A stretch of DNA of 64,000 nucleotides from Seiridium cupressi (taxonomy: Eukaryota; Ascomycota; Sordariomycetes; Amphisphaeriales; Sporocadaceae): positions 372,001 through 436,000 of the forward strand of contig JARVKI010000022.1 in NCBI GenBank assembly GCA_036674765.1. The letters run 5' to 3'. The notes under the pieces were generated by a model. The model was not told the origin of the DNA and made no database searches. It worked only from the letters and a program-made list of their open reading frames with translations. Shown here piece by piece: positions 51,330-62,652 of the stretch. Numbering within the stretch: the stretch's first letter is position 1; each line of letters begins with the position of its first letter. Both the position numbers and the translations under genes were made by a program.

Positions 51330-53233
51330 CGCGGAAGCTGGTAGATGCCCCCCAAAAACCTAGCTTACGCCCGACGTTGGTTAGCAACTCGTGTGCATCT
51401 AGATGTGGCAAGTAGTCGGAAAGAGCTATGTCGAATGCTTCAGGCTTTCGTTCGCTCAGTCAAAGATTGCGCTCATGGCTGCCCGGGGCATGTGCAAAAG
51501 GGCCCCCTCGTGGTTGTTGTTGTAGTCGCCTTGGATGCACAGGTATTCGGCTGGATCTGCAGCTTCGACCGACTCCCGAGGCATTGGCATATGCAGCACT
51601 GGGGAAGATGACCGGGGTGCAGGTACTTAGTGCTAGGTACCGGTCAGCCGTATGGGAATCCTTCGAGGACGCACGGCCCCCCAGCTCGTGCGCGAAAGGT
51701 GACAAGGTATATCGGGCGGCTGGATATACGAATATATTGGATTCATTTCACATCGAAAATACACAATGCTATTCCCTAACCGCCTCCTCCCCGCGAAAAC
51801 TATACTCTTCAGTAACGGAAACAAGAGCTGATGTGTAACCAGGTCATCCTAATGATCTCTCACCAAAGACTTGTAATCGTACGTGTGAAAAGTTGCAAAA
51901 AGCAGTGGCTCGGCTATTGGTTGCCGAAATTCTTGACAGACAATAACCAGCTTAATAGGAGGTAATTTCCTGCTATTATTATCTATAGTCAGTTCTTGCG
52001 CGCCTAACGACTTGCTCACTTCAACAATTACGCCAAATTCTTACTCCCCCCAAATCAGAGATCCAAGGTTTCGATAGTCTTGGCCATTTTTCTTTCGGAG
52101 AGCCAGCTCAATTCGCTATGATCTCTACCAACCCCCCGTGAGGTACACAAATATGAGTCTAGAGACAGGGTGGTCAGGAGTAAATGGCCCGATAATCGGC
52201 CCAGATCCTAGTCTGCATTTTTGTAGTTGCTACTTCTTACGGGCTCGACACCTCTACACACTCTACTCCGAATCTTGTGAGCAGCACAATTACCCGGCCT
52301 GCTGACCTAGGAACAGCAAAACCTCTATTTCTCGAACAAAACGAGTCCTAGAGTATGGGAAGTGGCTATAGCGATGAGTAGCATGTATTCCGATCAAAGG
52401 ATTGCGATATCAGTTTCTAGCATGTGAAGACGGGAACACTTCGCAGAGACATCAATAACGTTCCACCATTTTAGCTGAACCACTATCCGTACCGCACTAA
52501 TGCACAGATGGTAGGTTTACGCCCGCATCGATTGGTCTTCGGTAGAACAAGCGATGCGTGAAACAAGCTCAACTATATACTCTGTCAGACAACGATCAAC
52601 ATGATACCTGGTAGGTACTTGCGGCATCCGACCCTCGCCCAAATATGACCGTAATAGTCGTCCATTGTGGCTCAATACAGAGTCCAGATGCCAGAGTCAT
52701 TAGGCACTGCCGTATGTAATGAGGCGGCCAACTAGCACCCCCACGACTTGGACACTGACGTCAGTAATGCCCCGGCGAGATGCGGCTGGCATGCGACCCA
52801 CCCATCCACTTCCAGGATGTGGTACTACGAATTGTTATTTCGAGCAATTGCGCGACAGTGGCATCCAATATGATGCCAATCCTGGTCCCGTCTGGGACAA
52901 GGCATCGCCAATGGTTGCTCTATTCCAGCTGAAATCTCTTTCAGTGCATGAGCTAGGCTTTCGTATCCGCATTTCCTGGGGCGCATATGTTTGATTTACT
53001 CATTTCTCAGAAAGCTGAGCCTGTTTTAATGGCTTCGGCTTAGACTCCAGGCTAATCCAGGTTTCATTCCCTTATTCTCATCGTCTTACTTGTCTTCCCC
53101 TGACTGCGACTCTGTTCCCGAAGACCACTGCTTTTTGGCTGAATCTGGCATATCGCGAAGCCAACCACTGAACATGATTTTATGAGAAGAATAGCAACAG
53201 CAACAATAATCCGAGTCGCAAAACGCGCCAGTC
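51330..53233. other. Divergent intergenic region, 1.9 kb
   Basis: Promoters of PEX6 (left) and the lipase gene (right). The part 51,840-52,640 is AT-richer with no open frame of interest, and the 100 bp before the lipase ATG contain AACAGCAACAACAAT. No gene, tRNA or repeat element is recognised. Confidence 0.55.
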
Positions 53234-55435
53234 ATGGCTGCCGCTGTGGGCCGTCGCTCAGCCGAGGCGAGACCGAGTGGTGCTGCACATGCGCAAGCCG
53301 CCATCGAGTTCACGCAGCAAGCAGAGAAGCTGTCGCACCGGACGACGCAAAACAATGAGCACCCAGAATCGATTGCAATCGAGGCGCAATTCATCACGCC
53401 GCACGATCCCGTCATTGTGACTGCGGAAGGCAACCGACTTCCTGCCGTACCACTCGAGGAGGCATGGAAATTAAATGTATTGAAAGAGGACTTACAAGAG
53501 CACGACCCAGCAGATGCGACTGGCGAGGGGGCAAGTCTATCTCCGAAGTTCTCGACAGACAACCATGATGCAGCAGTCAAGGCGGCGGTGGACGAGGATG
53601 TGTCAGCCAATGGCAAGTCGTTTCAAAAGCAGAACGAAGGGTCGCTGAGCAGGAGTATGCCGCCTTCGCACACAAATCCCCTGTTCCCACCGCTGCCATT
53701 GTACGGCCCGGCTTCCGTGCTGCGGGACCTCCAATGCATGACTTTCAGAGTTTCCTCCTTTTTCCTCAGCACAGCCTTCCTGGCGGTGATTGTGCTCGGC
53801 GCCCTGTTCACGAGCATCCCAGCGGTCGCTACCCACATATGGAAACGAATGACGCTGCAGGACCCCGACGCTGAAAGGCCGTTCTCCGAAGAGGAATCGA
53901 AAAGAAGAAGGATACGAGAGGATCTGGAGAAGTCGTGGCGGCGCAGAGTTTCAAAGGACCAAGCTAGCGTGGACAAAGAAGACCCCGTCGAGAAGGAAGA
54001 TTTCACCCCCACAGAAGGGGGCCCAGATCCTGTCATATGTGACGTTGGGTATTACGCCCGGAGGGTCGGATTGGATATGGAAGAGTTCCAGGTCCAGACA
54101 GAAGATGGCTTCATCATCGACCTGTGGCACATTTATGATCCGAAACTGTACACAAGATTAGACGAGAAGGAGAGACTACATCGAGGACCAGAACTCTTCA
54201 CCGGCGAGAGCAGACAAAGATCCGATGAGCATGATGAAAAGCGTAAATTCCCAGTGTTGTTGATGCATGGGCTGCTCCAGAGCTCCGGCGCATATTGTGT
54301 CAACGATGAGGAGTCCCTGGCTTTTTACCTCTGCAAGTCAGGATATGACGTCTGGCTGGGCAACAACCGCTGCGGATTCAATCCGAAGCATGTTCTTCTA
54401 GAGTATACTGACCCCAGGATGTGGTGTTGGAACATTCGACAAATGGGCGTTTTCGACTTGCCGGCATTGACCTCGCGAGTCCTTTATGAGACGGGTTTTG
54501 AGAAAATCGGCTTGATTTGTCATTCTCAGGGCACAACACAGACATTTGTGGCACTTGCCAAAGAGCAACGACCAGAGCTGGGCGAGAAGTTAACCGTCTT
54601 CTGTGCTCTGGCTCCGGCTACCCACGCGGGACCCCTGATTGGCAAAATGTATTTCAAGTTTATGAGGGTCATCACACCGGCCATGTTCCGCTTCATGTTC
54701 GGGATACACGCCTTTATCCCTCTTATGATGCAGATGCATTCCATTCTGCCCGCCGGGCTCTACGGTTGGCTGGGATATAAAGTCTTCTCCTTCCTCTTCA
54801 ACTGGACAGATACGCGGTGGGACCGAGCGCTGAAAAACCGCATGTTCCAGTTTGCCCCCGTGTTTGTCAGTGCAGAATCGATGCGATGGTGGCTGGGGCG
54901 GGAATGCTTCGCCAAGCACAAATGCATTTTGCAGACCAAAGAAGAGTGGAAGGCCGAGGAGCGGGAGGACTTGGCAACCGATGGTCCTCTTGCTGACCCG
55001 AGTGACCGCCCTATAACCAGAGATGGACCGGTGATGGACGACAGACCATCTGGTCACCCACAGAAGAGCAAGAAAAAGGGTAATCCTGCGTGGTATAATG
55101 AGCAGGCTCCTCCATTTGCCCTCTGGGTCGCTGGTAACGATGACCTGGTCGATGGGAAGCGGCTCCTGCGACGCTTCGCGCGTGGTCGGGAGCCCCATGT
55201 CAAGATCGTCCACAGCAAGGTCATAGCCGACTACGAGCACTTGGACGTCATTTGGGCAATGGATGCTGTCGACCAAATATTCGGGGAGCTACGCGAAGTG
55301 TTGTGGAAGACTTGCAACGTGAGAGACCAATGCCGGGTGCCGACCGGTTGCGAGAACGTCGATGCTTGGACACCACAGGTCGGTGAGGAAGATGCCGAAG
55401 ACGACGGCCACTCAAGCAGTGACTCGTCGGCCTAA
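53234..55435 (+). CDS. Membrane-anchored acid lipase / steryl ester hydrolase
   Basis: A single 733-codon exon from ATG 53234. The N-terminal ~165 residues are polar. A hydrophobic segment (about 172-200, SFFLSTAFLAVIVLGALF) should anchor the protein. An AB-hydrolase-associated lipase region (DVGYYARRVGLDMEEFQVQT, EDGFIIDLWHIYD) leads to the alpha/beta fold: VLLMHGLLQSSGAY, WLGNNRCGFNP, nucleophile elbow CHSQGTTQTF (Ser ~431), ALWVAGNDDLVDGKRLL with the acid, and YEHLDVIWAMDAVDQI with the His. This matches the yeast Tgl1/Yeh1/Yeh2 group that hydrolyses steryl esters or triacylglycerol at lipid droplets or plasma membrane. A His-Gly oxyanion loop and Asp-His pair are present, so it should be active. 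The C-terminus is acidic. Which lipid it prefers cannot be told. Confidence 0.88.
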   Translation: MAAAVGRRSAEARPSGAAHAQAAIEFTQQAEKLSHRTTQNNEHPESIAIEAQFITPHDPVIVTAEGNRLPAVPLEEAWKLNVLKEDLQEHDPADATGEGASLSPKFSTDNHDAAVKAAVDEDVSANGKSFQKQNEGSLSRSMPPSHTNPLFPPLPLYGPASVLRDLQCMTFRVSSFFLSTAFLAVIVLGALFTSIPAVATHIWKRMTLQDPDAERPFSEEESKRRRIREDLEKSWRRRVSKDQASVDKEDPVEKEDFTPTEGGPDPVICDVGYYARRVGLDMEEFQVQTEDGFIIDLWHIYDPKLYTRLDEKERLHRGPELFTGESRQRSDEHDEKRKFPVLLMHGLLQSSGAYCVNDEESLAFYLCKSGYDVWLGNNRCGFNPKHVLLEYTDPRMWCWNIRQMGVFDLPALTSRVLYETGFEKIGLICHSQGTTQTFVALAKEQRPELGEKLTVFCALAPATHAGPLIGKMYFKFMRVITPAMFRFMFGIHAFIPLMMQMHSILPAGLYGWLGYKVFSFLFNWTDTRWDRALKNRMFQFAPVFVSAESMRWWLGRECFAKHKCILQTKEEWKAEEREDLATDGPLADPSDRPITRDGPVMDDRPSGHPQKSKKKGNPAWYNEQAPPFALWVAGNDDLVDGKRLLRRFARGREPHVKIVHSKVIADYEHLDVIWAMDAVDQIFGELREVLWKTCNVRDQCRVPTGCENVDAWTPQVGEEDAEDDGHSSSDSSA

Positions 55436-56769
55436 GTGTTTGGTCTTCATTCCTTTCTGTTTTTTTGGGAGGAGATACAGGCGTTGGGGTACACGAGTAT
55501 GAGCTTGACGACCTGACGAACTTGATGAATATACGGGAACCGGATACATGGGGTGTAGGAACATACAGAAAGACATACAGGCATTGGGTGGAAGTTACAT
55601 TCTGATTGGCATACACGTTTAAGGTATAGATAGCGAACATTATCGCAACCTGGCCAGTTTCTGCACTATAACACCAAGGCACTGAACATGCCCGAGCTTT
55701 GTATCTGGTATCAAGCGGCGGTTCGCCTGTCCACAATACCTAGGTAACTAACATAACAGCCTCGGCGCATGTACAGCAGACAGTGGTTAGTGCCTAACGC
55801 TAGGAATTGTTTCCGCTCGTGGGACCTGTGGGGGGATATACTGGGATACGGTACAAGACAGTAACATCTATTATCCGCACTGTGTGGTGCAGTGGTTGTC
55901 ATACCACATTACAGACCCGCGCTTTATGCAAAGTTAGTCGTTGTATGATCAGCATGGGCAATTTCTCAGGCAGTAGCATCGACCGCTCTAACAACCCCGG
56001 GAGACTTCACGTCACCAACAGGTCAGGCGAAGGCACAGAATTGGGCATACTCGCGACAACGTTTCTGAGCACTATTCCGTCCCAATGACACGGAGGGCTA
56101 GAAGCTCAACTGAGAATACTGATTGGCATTCATTTCGCCCTCCAATAGCCGGCTAGAAATTGGAGAAATTGGGGTCATTTTCCCCGCGAATGCGGAGGCG
56201 CAGTCAAGCCGCCTTGAGCACGGTAGGTATGGAATTAGATTGTGAGAGTCCCTCCGCACGTGGTCCACATGCCTCGGGCCCCCGGTGGTAGCTTTTAGAT
56301 GTGCTGAGGGTAGACTCAGGGCGCCCATCGTGCGAGTCATTTCTCAGACGATCAGTTCAACGTTCGAAGGACGAGCCGTGGCAAAAAAAAAAAATGAGTG
56401 CCTGTTTGCCGGGGCTATCTTGTCGGCCTCGTCGCCATCGTGAATCTCCCTGGGCAGACCAAGGAGCTGCTCCAGAATGGCCAATCACTGACCCCAGATA
56501 TTGGCGTTACGGCGTGGTGGGGTATCCCTGTTGATATCGAAAGCCGCGGGCAAAGGAACGGGGCAATGGACTCTTTCGGTATCGCCTTCTTTGCATGCTC
56601 GTCTGCGCGACCCTGCGCTGACGTCTCACCTCTGATTCGGTTTACATAATCTCCGTCCCCATGCTTTATCGTCATTTTCCTGTGCCCTTTACCACGAGTT
56701 GCAGATACCCCCGAAGTTGCCGACTCCGGTCTTGAGAAACTCCAAAATCCTCGTGTCTAACTCGCCATC
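55436..56769. other. Intergenic region, 1.3 kb
   Basis: This is the 3' flank of the lipase gene and promoter of the CoA-ligase gene. It contains an A-run (56384-56395) and no frame with family resemblance. I see no gene. Confidence 0.6.
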
Positions 56770-58782
56770 ATGGTTTTCACCTCACCTCATGCCGATGTCG
56801 TGATCCCAAATCAGGACGTCTGGTCGTTCCTGTTCGAAAACAAGGACCCAGCTAAATTTAACGACAGCAAAGGTAGTTTGGTCCCATGCGCCCTCTGTAA
56901 CATGTAGAGTCGCTTATATCTTGCTCAGAGATCTTTATCGATGGAGACACAGGTCGTTCGTACACTTTCACGCAGCTCAAAAATGCCACCATCGAGTTTG
57001 GCAAGGGCCTGAAGTCGCAATGGGGCTTTAAGAAGGGCGATGTCCTAGGCGTCTTCTCGCCAAACAGCATTGACTACGGCGCTGTCATCTGGGGCACACT
57101 GTGGGCTGGCGGCGCGTGTTCTACCGCGAACCCGACATATACCGTCAAGGAACTCGCGTTCCAGCTGAAAGATTCCAATGTCAAGGGAGTCGTTACCCAG
57201 CTTCCCATGCTGCCTGTGGTTTTGGAGGCTGCCAAGCAGATTGGTTTACCAGAAGATCGTATCATATTGTTGGGCGACGGAAAGGATGCCACGGGCAAAT
57301 TCAAGCACTTTACTGAGCTGAAGGACACAAGCCTGTTTGGACAGTCGAGGGTAAAGGTCGACCCTCAGAAGGATCTGGCTTTCTTGGTTTGTGAGTGCAA
57401 AACCAAACCCCATTCAGGGCCCCGGAGTTCTAGTGGCGGTTTGGAGGCTCGTTTCATCGAATTGGGTGAAACGAACCAATCACTAACCCTATTTGATGTC
57501 CAGACAGTTCAGGCACGACAGGCCTTCCCAAGGGTGTAATGCTAAAGCACTCAAATCTCGTCGCAAATGTGGTTCAATCAACTTGGGTGGAGGCACGAAG
57601 CGGCTTGCATCCTTTAGGTGGGTTGGACGGCAAGGGTGACAAGCAGCTAGCAGTGTTACCATTCTTCCATGTTTATGTGAGTACATTGCAATCTCCAAGG
57701 TTTATTATATCTGTCATCTTATGTCTCGATATAGGGCCTTACCAACATTCTTCACTCGACGGTGCACGATGGCTACCAGGCCATCGTACTGGCAAAATTC
57801 GAACTGGAGAAGTTTTGCAAGCTAATTCAAGACTACGCTATCACCTTTGCCTACGTACCGCCACCTATCGTTCTTGGCCTCGCAAAACACCCCATAGTCG
57901 ACAAATATGACTTGTCGAGCTTGAAATGGCTCAACTCGGGAGCGGCACCTCTAACACACGAACTGATCAATGGCATCTGGGAACGCTTGACCATCCCAGT
58001 GAAGCAGGGCTACGGACTATCGGAAGTATCACCCGTGTCGCACTTGCAGACAGTGTTAGAATGGGCTAGATACAAAGGTGCCGTGGGAAAACTTGTTCCC
58101 AATATGGAGTGTAGGATTGTCGATTTAGAGGGTAAAGACGTTCCCGACGGCCAGGTAAGCTAGAGTCTCGGTGATTGCTGAAGTCCCGCGTTATTTATTT
58201 TTTACTTCTAGGAGGGTGAGCTCTGGCTCAAGGGACCAAACGTCTTCTCGGGCTACCTGAACCGGCCTGAACTAGCCAAGGACACGTTCAGTGCGGACGG
58301 CTATTTTAAAACGGGAGATATTGGCTATGTTGACGCAAAGGGCAACTTCTACGTTACAGATCGGCTCAAGGAGCTTATCAAGTATAGTAAGTTCCTACCG
58401 CATACCTAAATCATACGGAGCCTGTTCTAATTCCACCGCGTTTCCGGCAGAGGGTTTCCAAGTCCCGCCAGCCGAGCTCGAGGGCGTTCTCTTGGGCCAT
58501 ACGGACATTACAGACGCCTGTGTTATACCAATTTATGACCAGGAGCGTGCTACTGAGGTCCCACGTGCATATATTGTGTTATCAGCCGGCATCAAGCGTA
58601 CGGAAGAGAAGGCCAAGGAGATTGTTGATTGGATCAGCAAAAAGGTCGCTCCTCACAAGCAACTTCGCGGTGGAGTTAGATTTATCGATGAGGTGCCTAA
58701 GAATGCAAGCGGCAAGCTGCTGAGGAGAGTCCTCAAAGACCAGGCCAAGCTCGAGGAGCGGACTACTGGACCAAAATTGTAG
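56770..58782 (+). CDS. 4-coumarate-CoA ligase-like acyl-CoA synthetase, probable peroxisomal
   Basis: Exons 56770-56872, 56929-57390, 57504-57676, 57735-58154, 58212-58386, 58451-58782; 554 aa. It is an ANL-superfamily enzyme that adenylates a carboxylic acid and passes it to CoA. After splicing the P-loop reads [11 protein letters not shown] (~189-199), then [22 protein letters not shown], the hinge and adenylate region [11 protein letters not shown] and [23 protein letters not shown], and catalytic Lys in [11 protein letters not shown]. The P-loop itself is split by intron 2. The C-terminus is TGPKL: PKL is a known variant of the peroxisomal PTS1 signal, so peroxisomal import is likely. Substrate is unknown (aromatic or fatty acid). 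Intron 2 (57391-57503) carries a short hairpin motif shared with a tandem repeat 39 kb away. Confidence 0.9.
57450..57476. repeat. Short hairpin/dispersed motif in intron 2 of the CoA-ligase gene
   Basis: CGTTTCA (57450-57456) and TGAAACG (57467-57473) are perfect inverted arms around a 10-nt loop. The stretch 57457-57476 matches 18707-18726 at 19 of 20 positions. Confidence 0.6.
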
Positions 58783-59105
58783 ATCAAGTTTGTTGATGCA
58801 TTGTTCTGATTGTTCATTGGCAGCGGTCGTCAAGCGCAATACCTCAAGAGTGGAAGCCTCTACTCTTCTCGTGCTTTTTACATATGATACAATGTACAGA
58901 TATTTGGAGCCTTCCCGGATATCCTCCTGGAACAGCGTCTATAACGCCGTCTATTCGTCTCCTTCTCCCGAACGCAAGGTGCCCTTTGTTTATACATATA
59001 CCTCTAAAGAAAGGTCTCGCACCCATATTCTACCCAACTTTGTTTCTCATCTTCTGAAGCTATCTGTGATTTGGCCTTGTTCTTGCCCTCGTCACAAAAG
59101 CACCC
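58783..59105. other. Convergent 3' intergenic region, 0.3 kb
   Basis: This lies between the stop codons of the CoA-ligase gene and ATP11. TATA-like and pyrimidine-rich, it holds no gene. Confidence 0.6.
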
Positions 59106-60098
59106 TCAACCTAGCTTCTCGCTCTCCTCCAACAATTTCTCAACACTAAACCCACCCGCTGCCCCCTTTCCAAACTCCTCCAACAGCCTCCTCTTCTCGC
59201 CCGTCCCGGCCAGTGCCTCGGCGCCGTAGAATCGCTGCATCAGCATGACGAGCCATTGCGCATCCTTGACGCTCGCGCCCCGTCCATCTACCACATTTCC
59301 AGCCATCAGCACCACCCCTTGGTTGTCTGCGACTTCCTTGTCAAAGTAGTGGGTAATGCTCGTGTGCGGCTGCGCCCATTCTCCTCGAGCCTTGTACTCG
59401 GCCAGCTGCGTGAACAGTGCCGTGCTTGTCTGCGATTCTCGGTCGAACACCCACTGCAGGAAATGAATCTCGGCGCCGGCGCCTTCGCGCGGCACCGGCA
59501 GCACAAAGGTCGGGTGCTGCTTGGCCGTGGCTTCGAGGTGGCTGTAGGTTGATGCTGACACCACGGCGCAGAGGGACGTCGGGTTTGAGGCGTGTCGAAG
59601 CCGCCAGATTGCGCTCAGTTCCTTGACGGGCAGGTCGCGGGCTTTGGGCAGGTCGAGGATCTCGGAGAGGGGTTTGATCCCGGATTTTGTAGAGGCGGGC
59701 TTCGAGATGGGCTGTTTCGGAGGGTTGGGGCTGGCGCTGGCACCCGGGGGCCCTCCGGGCTGCGTCTCCGGCACCGCTGTAGGTGCTTGTGTAGGAGCTT
59801 CCTCATCGGCGAGCAGAGCGTCGAGCCCTGGGACGGAGATCTTGCCCTGCTTCCGCTGCTGCTGGATCTTTTCGGCGTAGGCAGCCTTGAGGGCGCCTAT
59901 TCCGGGGAGCCCCTCCTCCTTCGCCTTGCGGTCCAGCTTCTCCCGGTACTTCTCGGCGATGTTTCGCGACGGCTGGGTCGTGGCGAGGAAGCGCACGTCG
60001 TGGACTTGCGCCCAGCGTCTCTGCTGGGGCGAGCCACGCAGGTTCTGCAGCTGCCGGCCCAGAAGGCTGCGCAGCGCTGGAACTCGGTAGGCTACCAT
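59106..60098 (-). CDS. ATP11: Mitochondrial F1-ATPase assembly chaperone Atp11
   Basis: A single-exon gene of 330 residues. The basic, Arg-rich start with no early acidic residues (MVAYRVPALRSLLGRQLQNLR) is a mitochondrial presequence. Next come a helical region (NIAEKYREKLDRKAKEEGL), a Pro/Ala-rich linker (~100-145), and the conserved Atp11 domain from KPLSEILDL through IWRLRHAS, FVLPVPREGAGAEIHFLQW, LAEYKARGEWAQPHTSITHY and a final GFSVEKLLEESEKLG. Atp11 binds free F1 beta subunits and keeps them from aggregating until the F1 ring assembles. Length is near the yeast protein (318). The N-terminal presequence and the low-complexity linker are the variable parts. Confidence 0.95.
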   Translation of the reverse strand: MVAYRVPALRSLLGRQLQNLRGSPQQRRWAQVHDVRFLATTQPSRNIAEKYREKLDRKAKEEGLPGIGALKAAYAEKIQQQRKQGKISVPGLDALLADEEAPTQAPTAVPETQPGGPPGASASPNPPKQPISKPASTKSGIKPLSEILDLPKARDLPVKELSAIWRLRHASNPTSLCAVVSASTYSHLEATAKQHPTFVLPVPREGAGAEIHFLQWVFDRESQTSTALFTQLAEYKARGEWAQPHTSITHYFDKEVADNQGVVLMAGNVVDGRGASVKDAQWLVMLMQRFYGAEALAGTGEKRRLLEEFGKGAAGGFSVEKLLEESEKLG

Positions 60099-61016
60099 TG
60101 TGGACTGTAAACAGCGAGCAATTCAACGAGGTTGTTGGGGCAATTGGAGAGGGCAATAGTAAGACCTTGATTGCACTGGTGAGCTATCTTGGACCGAAAG
60201 CAGCTGACAGTTGGCGGCCAGATGGAAGAAGCTCCATATAACTGAAGCCGCATTGAATCATGCAAGAAGCATATCTTCAAAAGGCACCAGTTCAGAAGTG
60301 TTGATATCCTGCACACCTATACGGTTGACTGACCAAGTTTGTTACCTCTGCATATGTTTCCGTCTTTACACATATCAACGGAGGATGGACCCCCTTCTGG
60401 CAGAACTCCAAAGATGCGAGAACCTGTCCACCATCGTCAACATAACACCGGCATCAATTCCTCGATGAGTAATGACGTAAAGGTTTCAATGCCAGAAATG
60501 CCATCATGGCAAACATGTCCCCGAAAGAATTATTGATACTCTATCGAAGATCTATTATCAGGAGTAGCGTATTTTGCTATAGGCCGAACTCCAATTCCGA
60601 GGTGTAGCTTTCGGCTAGCCCAACTGTAAATACGCCGTTGTACTTACATACCATATTGACTTTGTTCAAATAGATGATCATGTCACCATTGTTCAAAATC
60701 TGTTGTATCAAAAATTAAGATCAGAGTGTCGTCCAAGGAATGGACAGAACAAATCCACAAAAATCCGATCATATTTGAATACCGAAGCAATTTTCCTTCT
60801 GACGATGCAGGTGATGGGCATACTTTCAGGCCCTGCCAGTGGAGTCCGATTGAGTCCCTATCAGCTCGTGCCAGGCTGCCCCAGACCTCGGGAACTAAAA
60901 ATGCTTCCCTGTCCAACTCCCCGCAATCCTCCACGTGCCTACGTCAGAAGACAACCACTCACTATATTATTCCCTACACGGCTAAGGCTTGGGGGCTTTC
61001 CAGCTATCCAAGGATC
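60099..61016. other. Divergent intergenic region, 0.9 kb
   Basis: Promoters of ATP11 (left) and the Nudix gene (right). A TATA-like CTATATTATT lies at 60961-60970, just upstream of the ATG at 61017. The open frame from 60726 is continuous with the Nudix reading frame but looks like 5' leader. Confidence 0.5.
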
Positions 61017-62471
61017 ATGACATCTTCCTCCCTCGGCCCTGACGGACAGAGCCCTGTCCAGCCGACATACGACAACAATAGATCGCTAACTGACATCGAG
61101 ACCGCTACAATCCTGCAGAGCCTGCGCCAGGCCACGACAAAGCCCAACCGACAACCCGCTGAGGGCAACGACATAGCGACGGCAGCCGGCGTTCCGGATA
61201 CCAGCAAATCCGATCTCGAGCTCTCCCTCGACGTCGACTCGTACGCAGCATCGCATTACTGGGATGCATCGACCATGGCCCCGCTCAATGCAGTATCGGC
61301 GGTCAGTATAGCTTGAATTTCCTCCGAGCCAGCCTTTCTTTTACATCCAGCAAGTCCAATACGGGGACAGAAGCTAGAAGGAGAGGGGGAGGGCCCACGG
61401 GCGGAAGCCTTCAAAAAGTGAAGTGTAAAAGATGCTCATGCGATCAAAGGCCGCCATTGCGCGATTGCGCGCCTACAAGCCGCCTCCTTTCCCGACGTGG
61501 GACCGCCTGCCGGTAAGCCGGAGGGCCGCGGTGCTCGTGCTCCTGTTCGCGGACCGGAGAGGCGAGCTGCGCGTCGTGATTACGATGAGGGCTGCGAGCT
61601 TGAGGAGTTTCTCAGGTGAGTCTAGGTTTGACTGCCGCTTGCGCGTGCGAAACTCGAAAAGACTAACAGACCTCGGTAGGGCACGCAGCATTTCCAGGAG
61701 GGAAGGCAGACTCGCTGGCAGAAACGCCCTGTAAGTGCTACGAGAGACCCACGTTCCTGAAGTCGCCGGACTGAACCGACCATAGATCAAATTGCGCGCC
61801 GCGAAGCCTGGGAAGAGATCGGTCTTCCCATGGATGATGCCAAGATCCCCAGACCTTTCAGGATAGAACCGCTCTGTTGTCTGCCATGCAGCCTGGCGAA
61901 GACTGAGCTCGCAGTGCGCCCATGTGTCGCATTCCTACACGCCGACAATGTTCCTGGCAAACCACCGATGATGGTAGATGAAAGCATGATACCCCGTCTG
62001 GACGCAAAGGAAGTGGCGGCTGTGTTTTCGGGTCCGCTACACAACTTCTTGAAAGCGACTGATGAACAAAGTGAGGGCGGCGGGACGCTGCCGCAAGGTG
62101 ATTGGTACGATGGAAGATGGGCAGAATGGCATGGTGAGCCATGGCGGATACACAACTTCTGGGTCCCTGTCAACAACCAAAAGGTGACCAAGCCAAAATC
62201 CAGGGATGGGGGCCAGGCGGCCCTGGCTGACGAGTTGGAGGACGAGGAGGATACGATGCAGAGATTCCTGGTCTGGGGACTGACTGGTAGGATGCTCGTG
62301 GACACTGCACGCATCGCATACGCCGAGGAGCCGGACTTCGAGCACAACAAGCACTATGGGGATGAGAAGATAATAGCGACGCTTGAGACTCAAGGACGAC
62401 TACCAGAGAAGAAAACGAGGGAGGTTGGTCTCGATGCAGTCCGAGACGAGGTAAAGGATGCCAAGATATAG
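61017..62471 (+). CDS. Nudix hydrolase, Pcd1/NUDT7-type CoA diphosphatase
   Basis: Exons 61017-61301, 61450-61615, 61680-61730, 61786-62471 (395 aa). The Nudix box, assembled over three exons, reads FPGGKADSLAETPYQIARREAWEEIGL, given here in pieces: GGKADSLAE, then REAWEEIG after seven residues, with the one-residue-longer spacing usual for CoA Nudix enzymes. Before it: RRAAVLVLLFADRRGELRVV and RAASLRSFSGH. Downstream: RPCVAFLHAD, IPRLDAKEVAAVF. Yeast Pcd1 is a peroxisomal CoA/oxidised-CoA pyrophosphatase, but no PTS1 is seen here (ends DAKI). The start is uncertain: ATG 61017 adds 86 residues; ATG 61275 (MAPLNAVSA) would give 309 aa, closer to usual family size. Exon 1 donor is GTCAGT, a weak one. 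Confidence 0.85.
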
Positions 62472-62652
62472 TGCAATCCAATAATACCTGTAAGTATTCA
62501 AACTAGATATACCTAATCAAACAAGGAATCTACACAATATCTGTATTCCCTTCTCATGGACTTGGCTGCAGCCAGAACGACCGGCGCCAGCCGCTGCATC
62601 GTGCCGTCCTTATGTTCCTGAGGCTGTGCTTATGTTCAGAAATCTCTATCGG

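Noticed and set aside
44874..58782. A peroxisome or secondary-metabolite gene cluster
   Set aside because: PEX6 and the CoA ligase are separated by an unrelated lipase and large spacers; no synthase, transporter or regulator typical of a cluster is present.
59592..60110. 172-codon plus-strand frame
   Set aside because: Antisense to ATP11, which is a clear full-length family member.
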